Origin: Closterium sp. Naga37s-1
Lineage: Eukaryota; Streptophyta; Zygnematophyceae; Desmidiales; Closteriaceae
Direction: 5' to 3'
DNA: 64,000 nt
Assembly (NCBI GenBank): GCA_947471745.1
Contig: CANJKZ010000174.1
Coordinates: 782,001-846,000, forward strand
The first letter of the stretch is position 1. Every line of letters begins with the position of its first letter. Both the position numbers and the translations under genes were made by a program. Positions 43,929-51,690 of this stretch are shown here, piece after piece. The notes under the pieces were generated by a model, which did not search any database, was not told the origin of the DNA, and saw nothing but the letters and a program-made list of their open reading frames with translations.

Positions 43929-44057
43929 TGTGAAACAAGAAAACAGGAATGAAATGACTAAGTGAAAGTTGAGTACAAAAGGCAAACCCTAGAAAACTGT
44001 ACCCCATATATGCTACCCCACTATAGCCTACAGTAGCTATGTCATATAAATCTGACA
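43929..44057 (-). repeat. 5' LTR of D
   Basis: 129 bp, next to the primer site on the minus strand; abuts the TGTGC duplication and integrase codons of E. Confidence 0.95.
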
Positions 44058-45150
44058 TGTGCAACAGCGTTGCGTGGTCCATCGCGAAGGGCCAGTAGAG
44101 TGGGCCGAGTTGAGACTGTGCGAGTAGTGCTCGCATCTTTTCTTGCAAGGTACGATTGAGGCGTTCAGCGACACCGCTCTGCTGGTGAGCATGAGGAAGT
44201 GAGAACAGGCGCCGTATGCCTCGTTCTTGCAGGTACGCTGTAAACTCGAGGCTGCGATATTCTCTAGCTCCGTCACACTGGAAGCTTTTGAGTTTGGTGT
44301 CAGACTCACGTTCTGCGAGAGGTAGCCATGTCTGAAACGCTGTGAAGGCAAGAAAACGATTAGTCATGTTACCAGTCCAGACGTATCGAGTAGAAGCTTC
44401 AGTGAACGTGATAACATATTTCTCGCCGTTGAAACCCTCCGCAGGTAAGTTTAGAATATCGCTGTAAACTTTTTCCATCAATCGATAATCCTCAGCGCCA
44501 GGAAAATGAGTCGGGTACGGTTCGTGCGGTAGATTTGCTGCTGGGAAGATCAAGCAGGGTGATGGACGATTAACCGGTTTCATTTCGAGGCCGCCAGGTA
44601 AGAGAAGGGAATTCTTGTCAAGAACAGCTGCTTTGATTGTGTTGTTGAGTGTAGACTACGACGGATGACCAAGACGCTTATGCCAGATGTCTGCAGTTGC
44701 TTTGTGTCCTTGTGCACGCAGATACTAGTCGGCGTTAGCGAAGAAAGACAACAGCAACCGATGTCCGTCAGCGTGAACATGATCTGTGACAGGCGGAATA
44801 AACCTGGTAAGATTAGGTGGCGGAATTTTGATTTCAACGTCGACGGATTCGCCTGGTGAAATAACTAATTCCCCGCTCTCTTGATCTGATGCTGCAGGTT
44901 TAGGTTCAACACCGACAAGTCGTCCGGAGTCGATAACTTCCATGTCAGCGACACGCTGCTCTGCTTCTGTGAGAAGACGTTGATCACGTTCAGCAGGTGT
45001 TTCTCCCCAAGTAGTCTCGTCAGGTTCCTGTGCCCCCCAAGTGCCTTCACCCGTGGGCATATTCGTCGTATCTCCCAAGCCAGCAACGTGAGCAAGATAA
45101 TCTCGGGAGTTCTGGACGTCGTTTAAGCCTTGGTTATCGAAGGTCAGCAT
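44058..45150 (-). pseudogene. copia pol of E, first half (GAG-pre-integrase, integrase)
   Basis: Reads from the acidic segment starting MLTFDNQGLND (45150), through GAG-pre-integrase IWHKRLGHPS (about 44690-44660) with TAG stops before and after it (44727-44725 and near 44655), into integrase: VYSDILNLPAEG (about 44480), the second Asp in FQCDGAREYRS (about 44290) and Glu in SGVAERLNRT (about 44170). The site occupied by the usual HTDxG motif reads CDGAREY. D interrupts at 44058. This part is in a different frame from gag, so a frameshift lies near 45145. Confidence 0.88.
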
Positions 45151-47210
45151 GACATGTGGTTTACAACTCCATCACGAGGAATGGTATCATCGGTGTAATC
45201 GATGTCGTCACGATGTTCCCATGGGCCAAGAGAGAGAATATTCTCGGAGTCGGCAGTGGTGCGTTCAGGTACGAAGTTGAGAACAAATACACCGTTCTGC
45301 TCAATCGCCGTGCCGAGTTTCTTGTCTCCATACTTTAAAGTAAACTTGCCCGGTTCACCAAGAAGAGTAATGCCATTCCTCATGAGCTGTGCTGATGACA
45401 TCAGATTAAATCCAAGTCGAGGAACGAGGAGTACATCGTTAAGATGAAGACTGAAGTCTTCTTCAACAGAATCAAGAATGATGTTACCCATCCAGTGTGC
45501 TGTAAGACGTTGGTTGTTGGCGACGGTTACAACGCACGGATTCTGAAGACGACGCTGATTGATGACGAAGCGATTTTCTGATGAACACATATGTTGCCCG
45601 CAACAACTGTCAAGATACCAAGTGTTGGGACCTTCCAAGGTATGTGCAAGGTTGGCGTAGACCTCGGGTGGTATGGGCGTGTTGAGTTCATCATTGAAGT
45701 TATTGTGAATACGTTCCTCAGCATCAGGATCGTAGACTGTAGAAACTGACGTCATACAATTAATAACTTCTTTCGCTTGTGTCTTGACAGGTGTAGTAGG
45801 CGGCTTCGCGGAGTTCGGCTTCGCAGTATTCTGCTTCACAGCTTCCTGCTTCTCAGCTGCCTGCTTCTCAGCTTCCTGCTTCTCAGCTTCACCTGAAGAA
45901 TCTTTGGGATGTTTCGGTGTAGTCCGCTTCCAAGATGGTTTATCTTTCGACCAGCAGGTATCAATAGTATGTCCTGCTTTGCGACAAAAGGAACAAACGG
46001 GTTTGTGACGTGGATTAGAATAAAAACTAATTGTGTTGTTTACCACCTTTTTCCCTCCTCGAGCGTTGTGCAGGTCCATATCCTGCTGCTCGGCGATGAG
46101 AGCGGCACAGAGTGCCCCCTCGGACAACTGTGCTTGCATCCGAAGAATAGAGCGACACTGTCGCCATTCTGGTCCAAGGCCCGCGAGTAGCACCGTGTGA
46201 AACATAGCGTCGGGGAAGTACCCTCCACACTTCTGAAGTTGATCACGCAGATTTCGAGCGCGGTTGATATACTGCGTCACCTTCTCGCCGTTTATCATCT
46301 GTATGTTTGACAGCTGCGTCAAAATTTTACTCTGGTTGACAGTGTCCTTTGCCATGTGAACCCCTTGCAGGTATAACCAAGCTGCTTCAGCAGGAGCGGC
46401 ACTGGTACGAAAAGGACGAATGCCAAGCTGTTCAGTTGGTGTCAGATTGCGAACGAGAACTGTGTATGCAGTCAGCGACGCCGATCGAAAAGTGGCCTGT
46501 TGAAGTGGTGACCCGTGAGATGGGAAGGGTGCTGTGCCGTCGAACAACTGCCAGAACCCCGCGGTCTGAACAAGAAGCTCAAATTCAAAACTCCAGGTAT
46601 AGAAATCTTGACCGTTAAAAGGCACAGTCGTTTTAATTTTTGTTGGGTTTGCAGAAGCGGGAAGATAGTTTCCGGTACCGTCAGCTGATTGCAGCTGATA
46701 AAGTGATGGCATCTGTGACCCTTGTGGTGCTTGTTGTCCTTGTCCAGCAGGAACGAAAGAAAAGGAGTTATTCGACCCGTCGCTTCCCTGTGGCATCTGT
46801 CCATGCTGATAACTGGAACCATCAAGGCTCATAGGAGTTGGAAACATTTGGTTAAGTGACAAGACGGCAGCATTGACACGCTGTTGAAGATTCGTTGGCT
46901 GGTAAGCACCTTGATATTGATAAGGTCCAGTTGGTACGAAACTGGACTGTTGTCCTGGTTGACTAGAAGAACCAGTGACTGCAGTTGTAGCTGTTGTGGC
47001 TGCTGATGCTGCGGCTGCTGTCGATGATGACGCTGCTGCAGTTGTGTGTACAGGCTGACTGCTCAGTGGCATGCCGTACATCGGTTGTTGCTGATATTGT
47101 TGTTGTTGTTGTTGCTGCTGCAGATGTGAATTATCAGCAGCTGGAGACGCTGTTGGGCGTGATGGGCTCGTAACCGAAGAGCCGTTGTTGGACCGTGGAG
47201 ATCCAGACAT
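45144..47210 (-). pseudogene. copia gag-protease of E (688 codons open)
   Basis: ATG 47210 (MSGSPRSNNGSS). The N terminus is Ser/Gln-rich with a polyglutamine stretch; the gag domain spans about residues 190-370 (FYTWSFEFELLVQTAGFW to the VLLAGLGPEWRQ region). A canonical CCHC knuckle CSFCRKAGHTIDTC lies near residue 410, followed by a short Ala/Lys/Glu repeat (EKQEAEKQAAEKQ). Protease reads YLDSCCGQHM near residue 532, where copia proteases normally have DSGA or DSGS. The frame ends at TGA 45146-45144 before GAG-pre-integrase. The frame length is striking for an otherwise decayed element. Confidence 0.87.
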
Positions 47211-47265
47211 AGTTGTAGAGTATGTATTTGGAAGCTTGTAGTATCTTAAGACGCTCGCAATACCA

Positions 47266-47661
47266 TGTTAGAATTTGAAGTGACTGAATAGGATCGTAAC
47301 ACTTAGGATGGTAGCTTCCTGTCGTAGCGGAAGTCTTATATGAGTTAAAGCCTGTTATGAAAGCTTTGTCTGGACTTAATAAAAGCCCATGTAGTGATAT
47401 GTTTCAGGATCGATGTCTCTGAAATCAGATATATTATAAATTGACAAACATAAAAAAATATATAGCTAGAGTAAAGTACCTGTTCGCCTACTGTACTGTG
47501 CTTTTCTTGTTCTGAAACGGTACGTAACTTTTCGCGAGGTCTATGACTACGTGCTGACGTCATCCTATGGCGCGTAGCGCTTTGCTGACGTCAGCCTATC
47601 GGTACTTTACTGTACTACACGAATTTCCTTGAAGTGCTTAAGTCTCGATATTATGTCAACA
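47266..47661 (-). repeat. 5' LTR of E (396 bp)
   Basis: Minus-strand TGTTGACATAATATCG to TTCTAACA, next to a primer site. Directly followed on the + strand by the gypsy F LTR piece CCCCAAGGGG at 47662, so E sits in gypsy F sequence on this side. Confidence 0.92.
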
Positions 47662-48069
47662 CCCCAAGGGGTGTATTGAGGGGGTCTGAGCTAAGCAATC
47701 TCATTTTCTCAACCTCCCACTCCAACTAAACAATTGGAAATGGGATTATTTGGCTAAGTCATTTTGGCTCTCTCACAAGCTTCCCTACACTACTATTCCA
47801 AGTGTTTTCCATCAAAGGCATCAAGAAGATCTTCATCTCCAAGGCTATTAAGGCTAGTTAGAGCTACTATTTTGTATTGGAATATTATAAAAGCCTGGTA
47901 ACCGCCATTATAATAGTCTTGGCATTACACTCGACGTCCCATTGTCCGGAATTTCCCACACTTGGCAGAAGCACTGTTATGATGTGACCGCCAGAAACCC
48001 GTTCGCCAGCCTCTGTCGAGGCGATTGGAAACGGCACGGGCTGTCCCAACAGATCCGGCGAAATCATAC
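47662..48069 (+). repeat. right copy of the 408-bp block (gypsy LTR end plus GK upstream)
   Basis: Same 408 bp as 33482-33889 with one difference. Here it continues without a joint into the GK 5' region (ATTCGAGCAACC), so this copy holds the native right-hand context. Gypsy LTR sequence ends at about 47929 with GGCATTACA, then CTCGA. Confidence 0.92.
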
Positions 48070-48187
48070 ATTCGAGCAACCATTCAGCAATATTACAACG
48101 GCCGTTCCTTTTTCCGCTCGAGGCACTCCGTCCAGTCTTTCCAGAAGGGTAGTTCCAAGCGTGATAGCGTGCGTCGCGAGTGCGGGC

Positions 48188-48336
48188 ATGGCGACCAGCG
48201 GCGATCGCGGGGAGGGGTGGCTGGTGGGAGCCATCGATCAGGGCACGACGAGCACGCGGTTCTTCCTATACGACGAGCATTTGCGCGTCGTCGCGTCGCA
48301 TCAGATGGAATTCGAGCAGATTCAGCCTCAAGCCGG
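48188..48336 (+). CDS. GK exon 1
   Basis: [10 protein letters not shown] then [17 protein letters not shown], ending PQAG with donor GTAGGC at 48337. Phase 2 joins the G that opens exon 2 to give the family sequence AGWVEHDP. Confidence 0.9.
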
Positions 48337-51300
48337 GTAGGCTTGCTGTACTAATTCGTTCAACGAGAAAAAACTCGTTTGTAGCTGAGGCGATAGCGTG
48401 CGTGTATTAGTGCTCTGAAAAGAAGCCATTCGAGAGGGGACAATGAGCAGTCTGGCCTGGCAAGGCTGTAGTGCAACAGCGCGAAAACCTCGTCCCTCTG
48501 ATCGTTTGTCACAACTCTTCCAACCCAATCGTATCCCTTCATGGAGCAGGTTCATGCTGCATGGCCCTGTTATGACCCTGTTCGTAGCTCCGTGAGCGCA
48601 TGGGGAGGGATAGCAGAGCAAGAAAGAGCCAAGGCCTCAAGCCACTAGCCTGCTTTCCTCAATCTCCTCACGTTTCCAGTTGGATGAGAGAAGACAACAC
48701 ATCAGCTCCTTGCCCTTACCCTCTTCCATCCTCCTCGAACTTAATCGTGTCATTCTCCCAGCTGGGTGGAGCACGACCCCATGGTCATCCTCTCCACAGC
48801 CCGCCAGTGCATGGAGGGAGCCATGGCGACAGCGAGCCACACACATGAACGCAAACATGACCCGACCTCCCTGTTTCGCTTCCCTTCCCTCCGCCTTTTC
48901 TCCCATACTGCTTGCCCCTCCACTCCAGGTGGGTGGAGCATGACCCCATGGTCATCCTCTCTACAGTCCGCCAGTGCATGGAGGGAGCGATTGCAGCAGC
49001 GCGGAGCAAGGGGGTGCACGTGGGGCCTGACACGGTCAGGGCGGTGGGGCTGACCAATCAGAGGGAGACAACTGTCGTGTGGCGCAGGAGCACGGGCGAG
49101 CCTCTGTATAATGCCATAGTGTGGATGGATGTGCGCACGAGCGCTGTGTGCCAGTGAGTTAAGATTGGTTGTGGTGGTGTGACAACAGGAGCACGGGCGA
49201 GCCTCTGTACAATGCAATTGTGTGGATGGACGTGTGCACGAGTGCGCTGTGCCAGTGAGTTATTGGTGGTGCTTGTTGTGGCTTCACAAGTCATGGAAAA
49301 GCACAGGGAAGCCTCTGTACAATGCCATAGTTTGGATGGATGTGTGCACGAGCGCTGTGTGCCAGTGAGTTATTGGTGGTACCTGTGGTGATTAACACAT
49401 TGTGGAGAAAAGGAGCACGGGCGAGCCTCTCTATAATGCCATTGTGTGGATGGATGGACGTGCGCACGAGCGCCCTGTGCCAGTGAGTTGGGGTTGGGTT
49501 GGGACTGCTTGTGGTGGTGTAATAACATGGGAAGGAGCTCTGGGGGAGCCTCTATACTACGCCATTGTTTGGATGGACGTGCGCACGAGCGCCCTGTGCC
49601 AGTGAGTCGGTCAAGGCTGATGGTTGTGACTTGGCGTGTTGACATTAAGGAGAATCCTATCTGTCTGTGAGGAATGGTGAGCCTTCTCACGTTTTCTGGT
49701 TTTGGAACATCTAAAATGTTTTAGCATAGTGGCCCATTCTCATCACGTTTTCATGTGTCCTCCGTTTTTTCGTTCCTCCTGCCTGCACCCAGGCGATTGG
49801 AGCAGCAGCTTTCAGGCGGACGGGATGAATGGAGGGGCGTGACGGGGCTGCCCCTCAGCACCTACTTCAGCGCCCTCAAGCTGACGTGGCTGCTGGAGGA
49901 GGTGCCAGCTGTCAGGCAGGCAGTGGAGGAAGGCGATGCGCTGTTTGGCACCATTGACACGTGGCTCATCTGGAACCTGACAGGTGGCGCCCTCAGAATG
50001 TGATAGCTCATCCCACTATGCACCTCCCACCCTTCTCTCCCACAAAACAGTCCTCTGTCATTGTCATTCACTTGCCTTTAATTGTACTTACCCTGTCCTC
50101 TGGTTTCTGAATTTTCTCATTGCTGACTCAACATCCCCACCCGTTTTACCCCATCCAACCCTACAGACAAACCTGCCTGTCTGCAATGTGACTCACATCC
50201 CACCCCAATATTCCCCACCTATCCCTCCACACACCCGCACAGGCGGTGCGTGCCACGTGACGGACAGCAGCAACGCCTCTCGCACGCTGCTCATGGACCT
50301 CAGGGCGCTGCAGTGGGTGGGGTGGGGCTGACAGGAAGTCGCGTCACGTTCCCCACACTCCAGTATTTACATCCTTCCACTCCACACCCCTACAGGTGGA
50401 GCCCGCCACGTGACGGACAGCAGCAACGCCTCGCGCACGCTGCTCATGGACCTCAGAGCGCTGCAGTGGAGCCAACCCATTCTCATTGCTGGCATCTCAT
50501 ATCCCCTCGCACCCTCTTACAGGTGGAGCCCGCCACGTGACGGACAGCAGCAACGCCTCGCGCACGCTCCTCATGGACCTCAGGGCGCTGCAGTGGAGCC
50601 AACCCATTCTCGACGCTCTCAACATTCCCAGAAGCATCCTCCCCAGCATCATTTCCAGCGCTGGTGAGCTGCTGGGTGGGGTGCTGATGGGTGAGGGAGT
50701 GAGAGCGAAGCGGAGGCAGCATGGGGGGAGATTGCGCGTGTGTTCTATTTCTCCCTTCCCCCCCTTTCCATAGCCCACGAGCATCCTCCCCAGCACCATT
50801 TCGAGCGCTGTTGAGCTTTGATGGGCTGCTGACGGGTGAGGGAGTGAGAGCAAAGGGATTGTGCGTATCTTGTTTTTCTCCCTTCCCCCCTTCCATAGCC
50901 CACAAGCATCCTCCCTCCCAAGTATCATTTCCAGTGCTGGTGACTGAGCTGCTGGTTGGGCTGCTGATGGGTGAGGGAGTGAGAGCGAAGCGGGGGTGAC
51001 AGGGGGGGAATTGTGCATGTGTTAATTTCCCACTTCCCCTGCTTCCATAGCTCAGAAGCATCCTCCCCAGTATCATTTCCGGTCCTGGTGAGCTGCTGGG
51101 TGGGCTGCTATTGGGTGAGGGGCTGAGAGCGAAGCAGAGGTGTGCGTGTGTCTGTCTCTTCCTTTCCTTTCTTTTATAGCCCAGAAGCCCCTTCATATGT
51201 GTCATGGACTCATTCATAGCTCATCTACTCCTCTTCCCTCCCAACCGTAGGCCCGCCCTGGCAACAGTGTACCTGGCACCTTGGCAGCCTAAACCCTCTC

Positions 51301-51690
51301 TACTCTATGCTCCTCTTCCCCTCCGTCCATCTGTCTGTCCGTTTCCTTCCCCCTCACCCATCCTCGTGGTCACTGGCGGGGTTGCCTCTGTGGGGCTGTC
51401 CGGCCGACCAGCTGCGGCAGTGGTCCAGACCACAATTCATCTGTACCCTGTCTTCCCGCCACCGTCCTCCCAACTCAGAGCCCCTGTAGCCTCGTCATGG
51501 CCGCTAGCAGGGGTGTCGCTGTCTGGCTGAGTGGGCGACCAGCATGCAACAGCACCCCCTCTTCCGTCCCTCTGTTCCCTCTCTCACTCTCACCCCATTC
51601 TGCCACCACAGAGCACATCGCTCCTGTAACCTGCCACTGGCAGGGGTGCCGCTGTCGGGCTGTCTGGGCGACCAACATGCTGCCATGCTG
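48188..51690 (+). CDS. glycerol kinase gene, 5' half (five exons seen)
   Basis: Glycerol kinase (GLI1/NHO1 type in plants) phosphorylates glycerol with ATP to glycerol-3-phosphate and belongs to the FGGY sugar-kinase family. Proposed exons: 48188-48336 ([17 protein letters not shown], the N-terminal phosphate-binding motif), 48929-49153 ([22 protein letters not shown]), 49793-49983 ([26 protein letters not shown]), 50523-50663 ([16 protein letters not shown]) and 51644 onward ([15 protein letters not shown]). Each has AG/GT borders and the phases agree (2, 2, 1, 1). About 14 family residues between exons 4 and 5 were not found. The frame is open another 82 codons upstream of the chosen ATG, but those residues are unlike GK. 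Exon 5 runs into the 8-bp array at 51676; everything C-terminal is beyond the window. Intact function is doubtful unless the array is spliced out. Confidence 0.88.
48762..48833 (+). repeat. partial upstream duplicate of GK exon 2
   Basis: After an AG acceptor-like CTCCCAG, sequence coding [20 protein letters not shown] repeats the first third of exon 2 about 170 bp upstream of the full exon, then diverges with no matching donor. It is a pseudo-exon inside intron 1. Confidence 0.85.
48929..49153 (+). CDS. GK exon 2
   Basis: Acceptor CACTCCAG, then G TGG GTG GAG. Codes [54 protein letters not shown]. Donor CCA|GTGAGT. Its last 67 bp seeded the array at 49189-49601. Confidence 0.9.
49087..49601 (+). 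repeat. five tandem copies of the GK exon 2 tail with its donor site
   Basis: Segments coding [19 protein letters not shown] and ending CCA|GTGAGT at 49087-49153 (in exon 2), 49189-49254, 49299-49364, 49413-49482 and 49535-49601, with 35-53 bp of intron-like DNA between. The second copy has a CAG acceptor and is 66 bp, so it could splice in without changing frame. The fourth has a 4-bp and the fifth a 1-bp length change. Confidence 0.92.
49793..49983 (+). CDS. GK exon 3
   Basis: Acceptor GCACCCAG; G completes CAG, then CGATTGGAG (RLEQQLSGG). Codes [19 protein letters not shown] and [13 protein letters not shown]. Donor ACAG|GTGGCG at 49984. Intron-like TGATAG follows within 20 bp. Confidence 0.88.
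50243..50663 (+). repeat. three tandem copies of GK exon 4
   Basis: Copies start at 50243, 50396 and 50523, each after a CAG acceptor, each coding [21 protein letters not shown]. The first breaks off after CTGCAGTGG (50319), the second after CCAACCCATTCTC (about 50484), and only the third runs on through [20 protein letters not shown] to a GTGAGC donor at 50664. The third is taken as the functional exon. Confidence 0.9.
50523..50663 (+). CDS. GK exon 4 (complete copy)
   Basis: 141 bp, phase 1 at both ends. Codes [19 protein letters not shown] and [19 protein letters not shown]; aligns with the plant GK segment after the TWLIWN motif. Confidence 0.85.
50622..51204 (+). repeat. tandem copies of exon 4 end plus intron start
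   Basis: The segment AGAAGCATCCTCCCCAGCAT through the GTGAGCTGCTGGG donor and about 80 bp of intron recurs at 50774-50810, 50899-50939 and 51050-51086, with a worn remnant at 51180-51204. The unit is about 120-150 bp; each copy is preceded by CATAG or TATAG. Donors remain GT in the second and third extra copies but TT in the first. Confidence 0.88.
51380..51675 (+). repeat. three copies of the start of GK exon 5, period about 132 bp
   Basis: Copies begin at about 51380, 51511 and 51644 (GGTTGCC, GGGTGTCG, GGGTGCCG). The first two are worn; the middle one has an in-frame TGA where the third codes Cys. Only the third reads [11 protein letters not shown] cleanly and leads into the array. Confidence 0.85.

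Larger units (their letters stand above)
36547..44057 (-). mobile_element. copia element D, young and nearly intact (7.5 kb)
   Basis: LTRs 36547-36675 and 43929-44057 (129 bp each) differ at one base. A perfect TGTGC target duplication (36542-36546, 44058-44062) places it in the integrase gene of E. Primer site (TGGTATAGAGCGGG) at 43928-43915, leader with tandem repeats, a single long gag-pol frame, 3' UTR and polypurine tract (36676-36700) are all in place. It is the best reference copy for family A in the window. Confidence 0.97.
33890..47661 (-). mobile_element. copia element E, decayed, interrupted by D
   Basis: On the minus strand: 5' LTR 47661-47266, primer site (TGGTATTGCGAGCGT, about 47265-47251), gag, protease, GAG-pre-integrase, integrase, [D at 44057-36547], RT, RNase H, and 3' LTR 34255-33890. 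The 3' LTR lacks its last 30 bp. Many frameshifts and stops show that E is old, while the TGTGC duplication at 36542-36546 and 44058-44062 shows that D inserted later. Confidence 0.92.

Noticed and set aside
47942..48187. 82-codon N-terminal extension of glycerol kinase
   Set aside because: The frame is open, but part lies in the 408-bp duplicated upstream block and the residues are unlike GK. A transit peptide cannot be fully excluded, so the later ATG was chosen.
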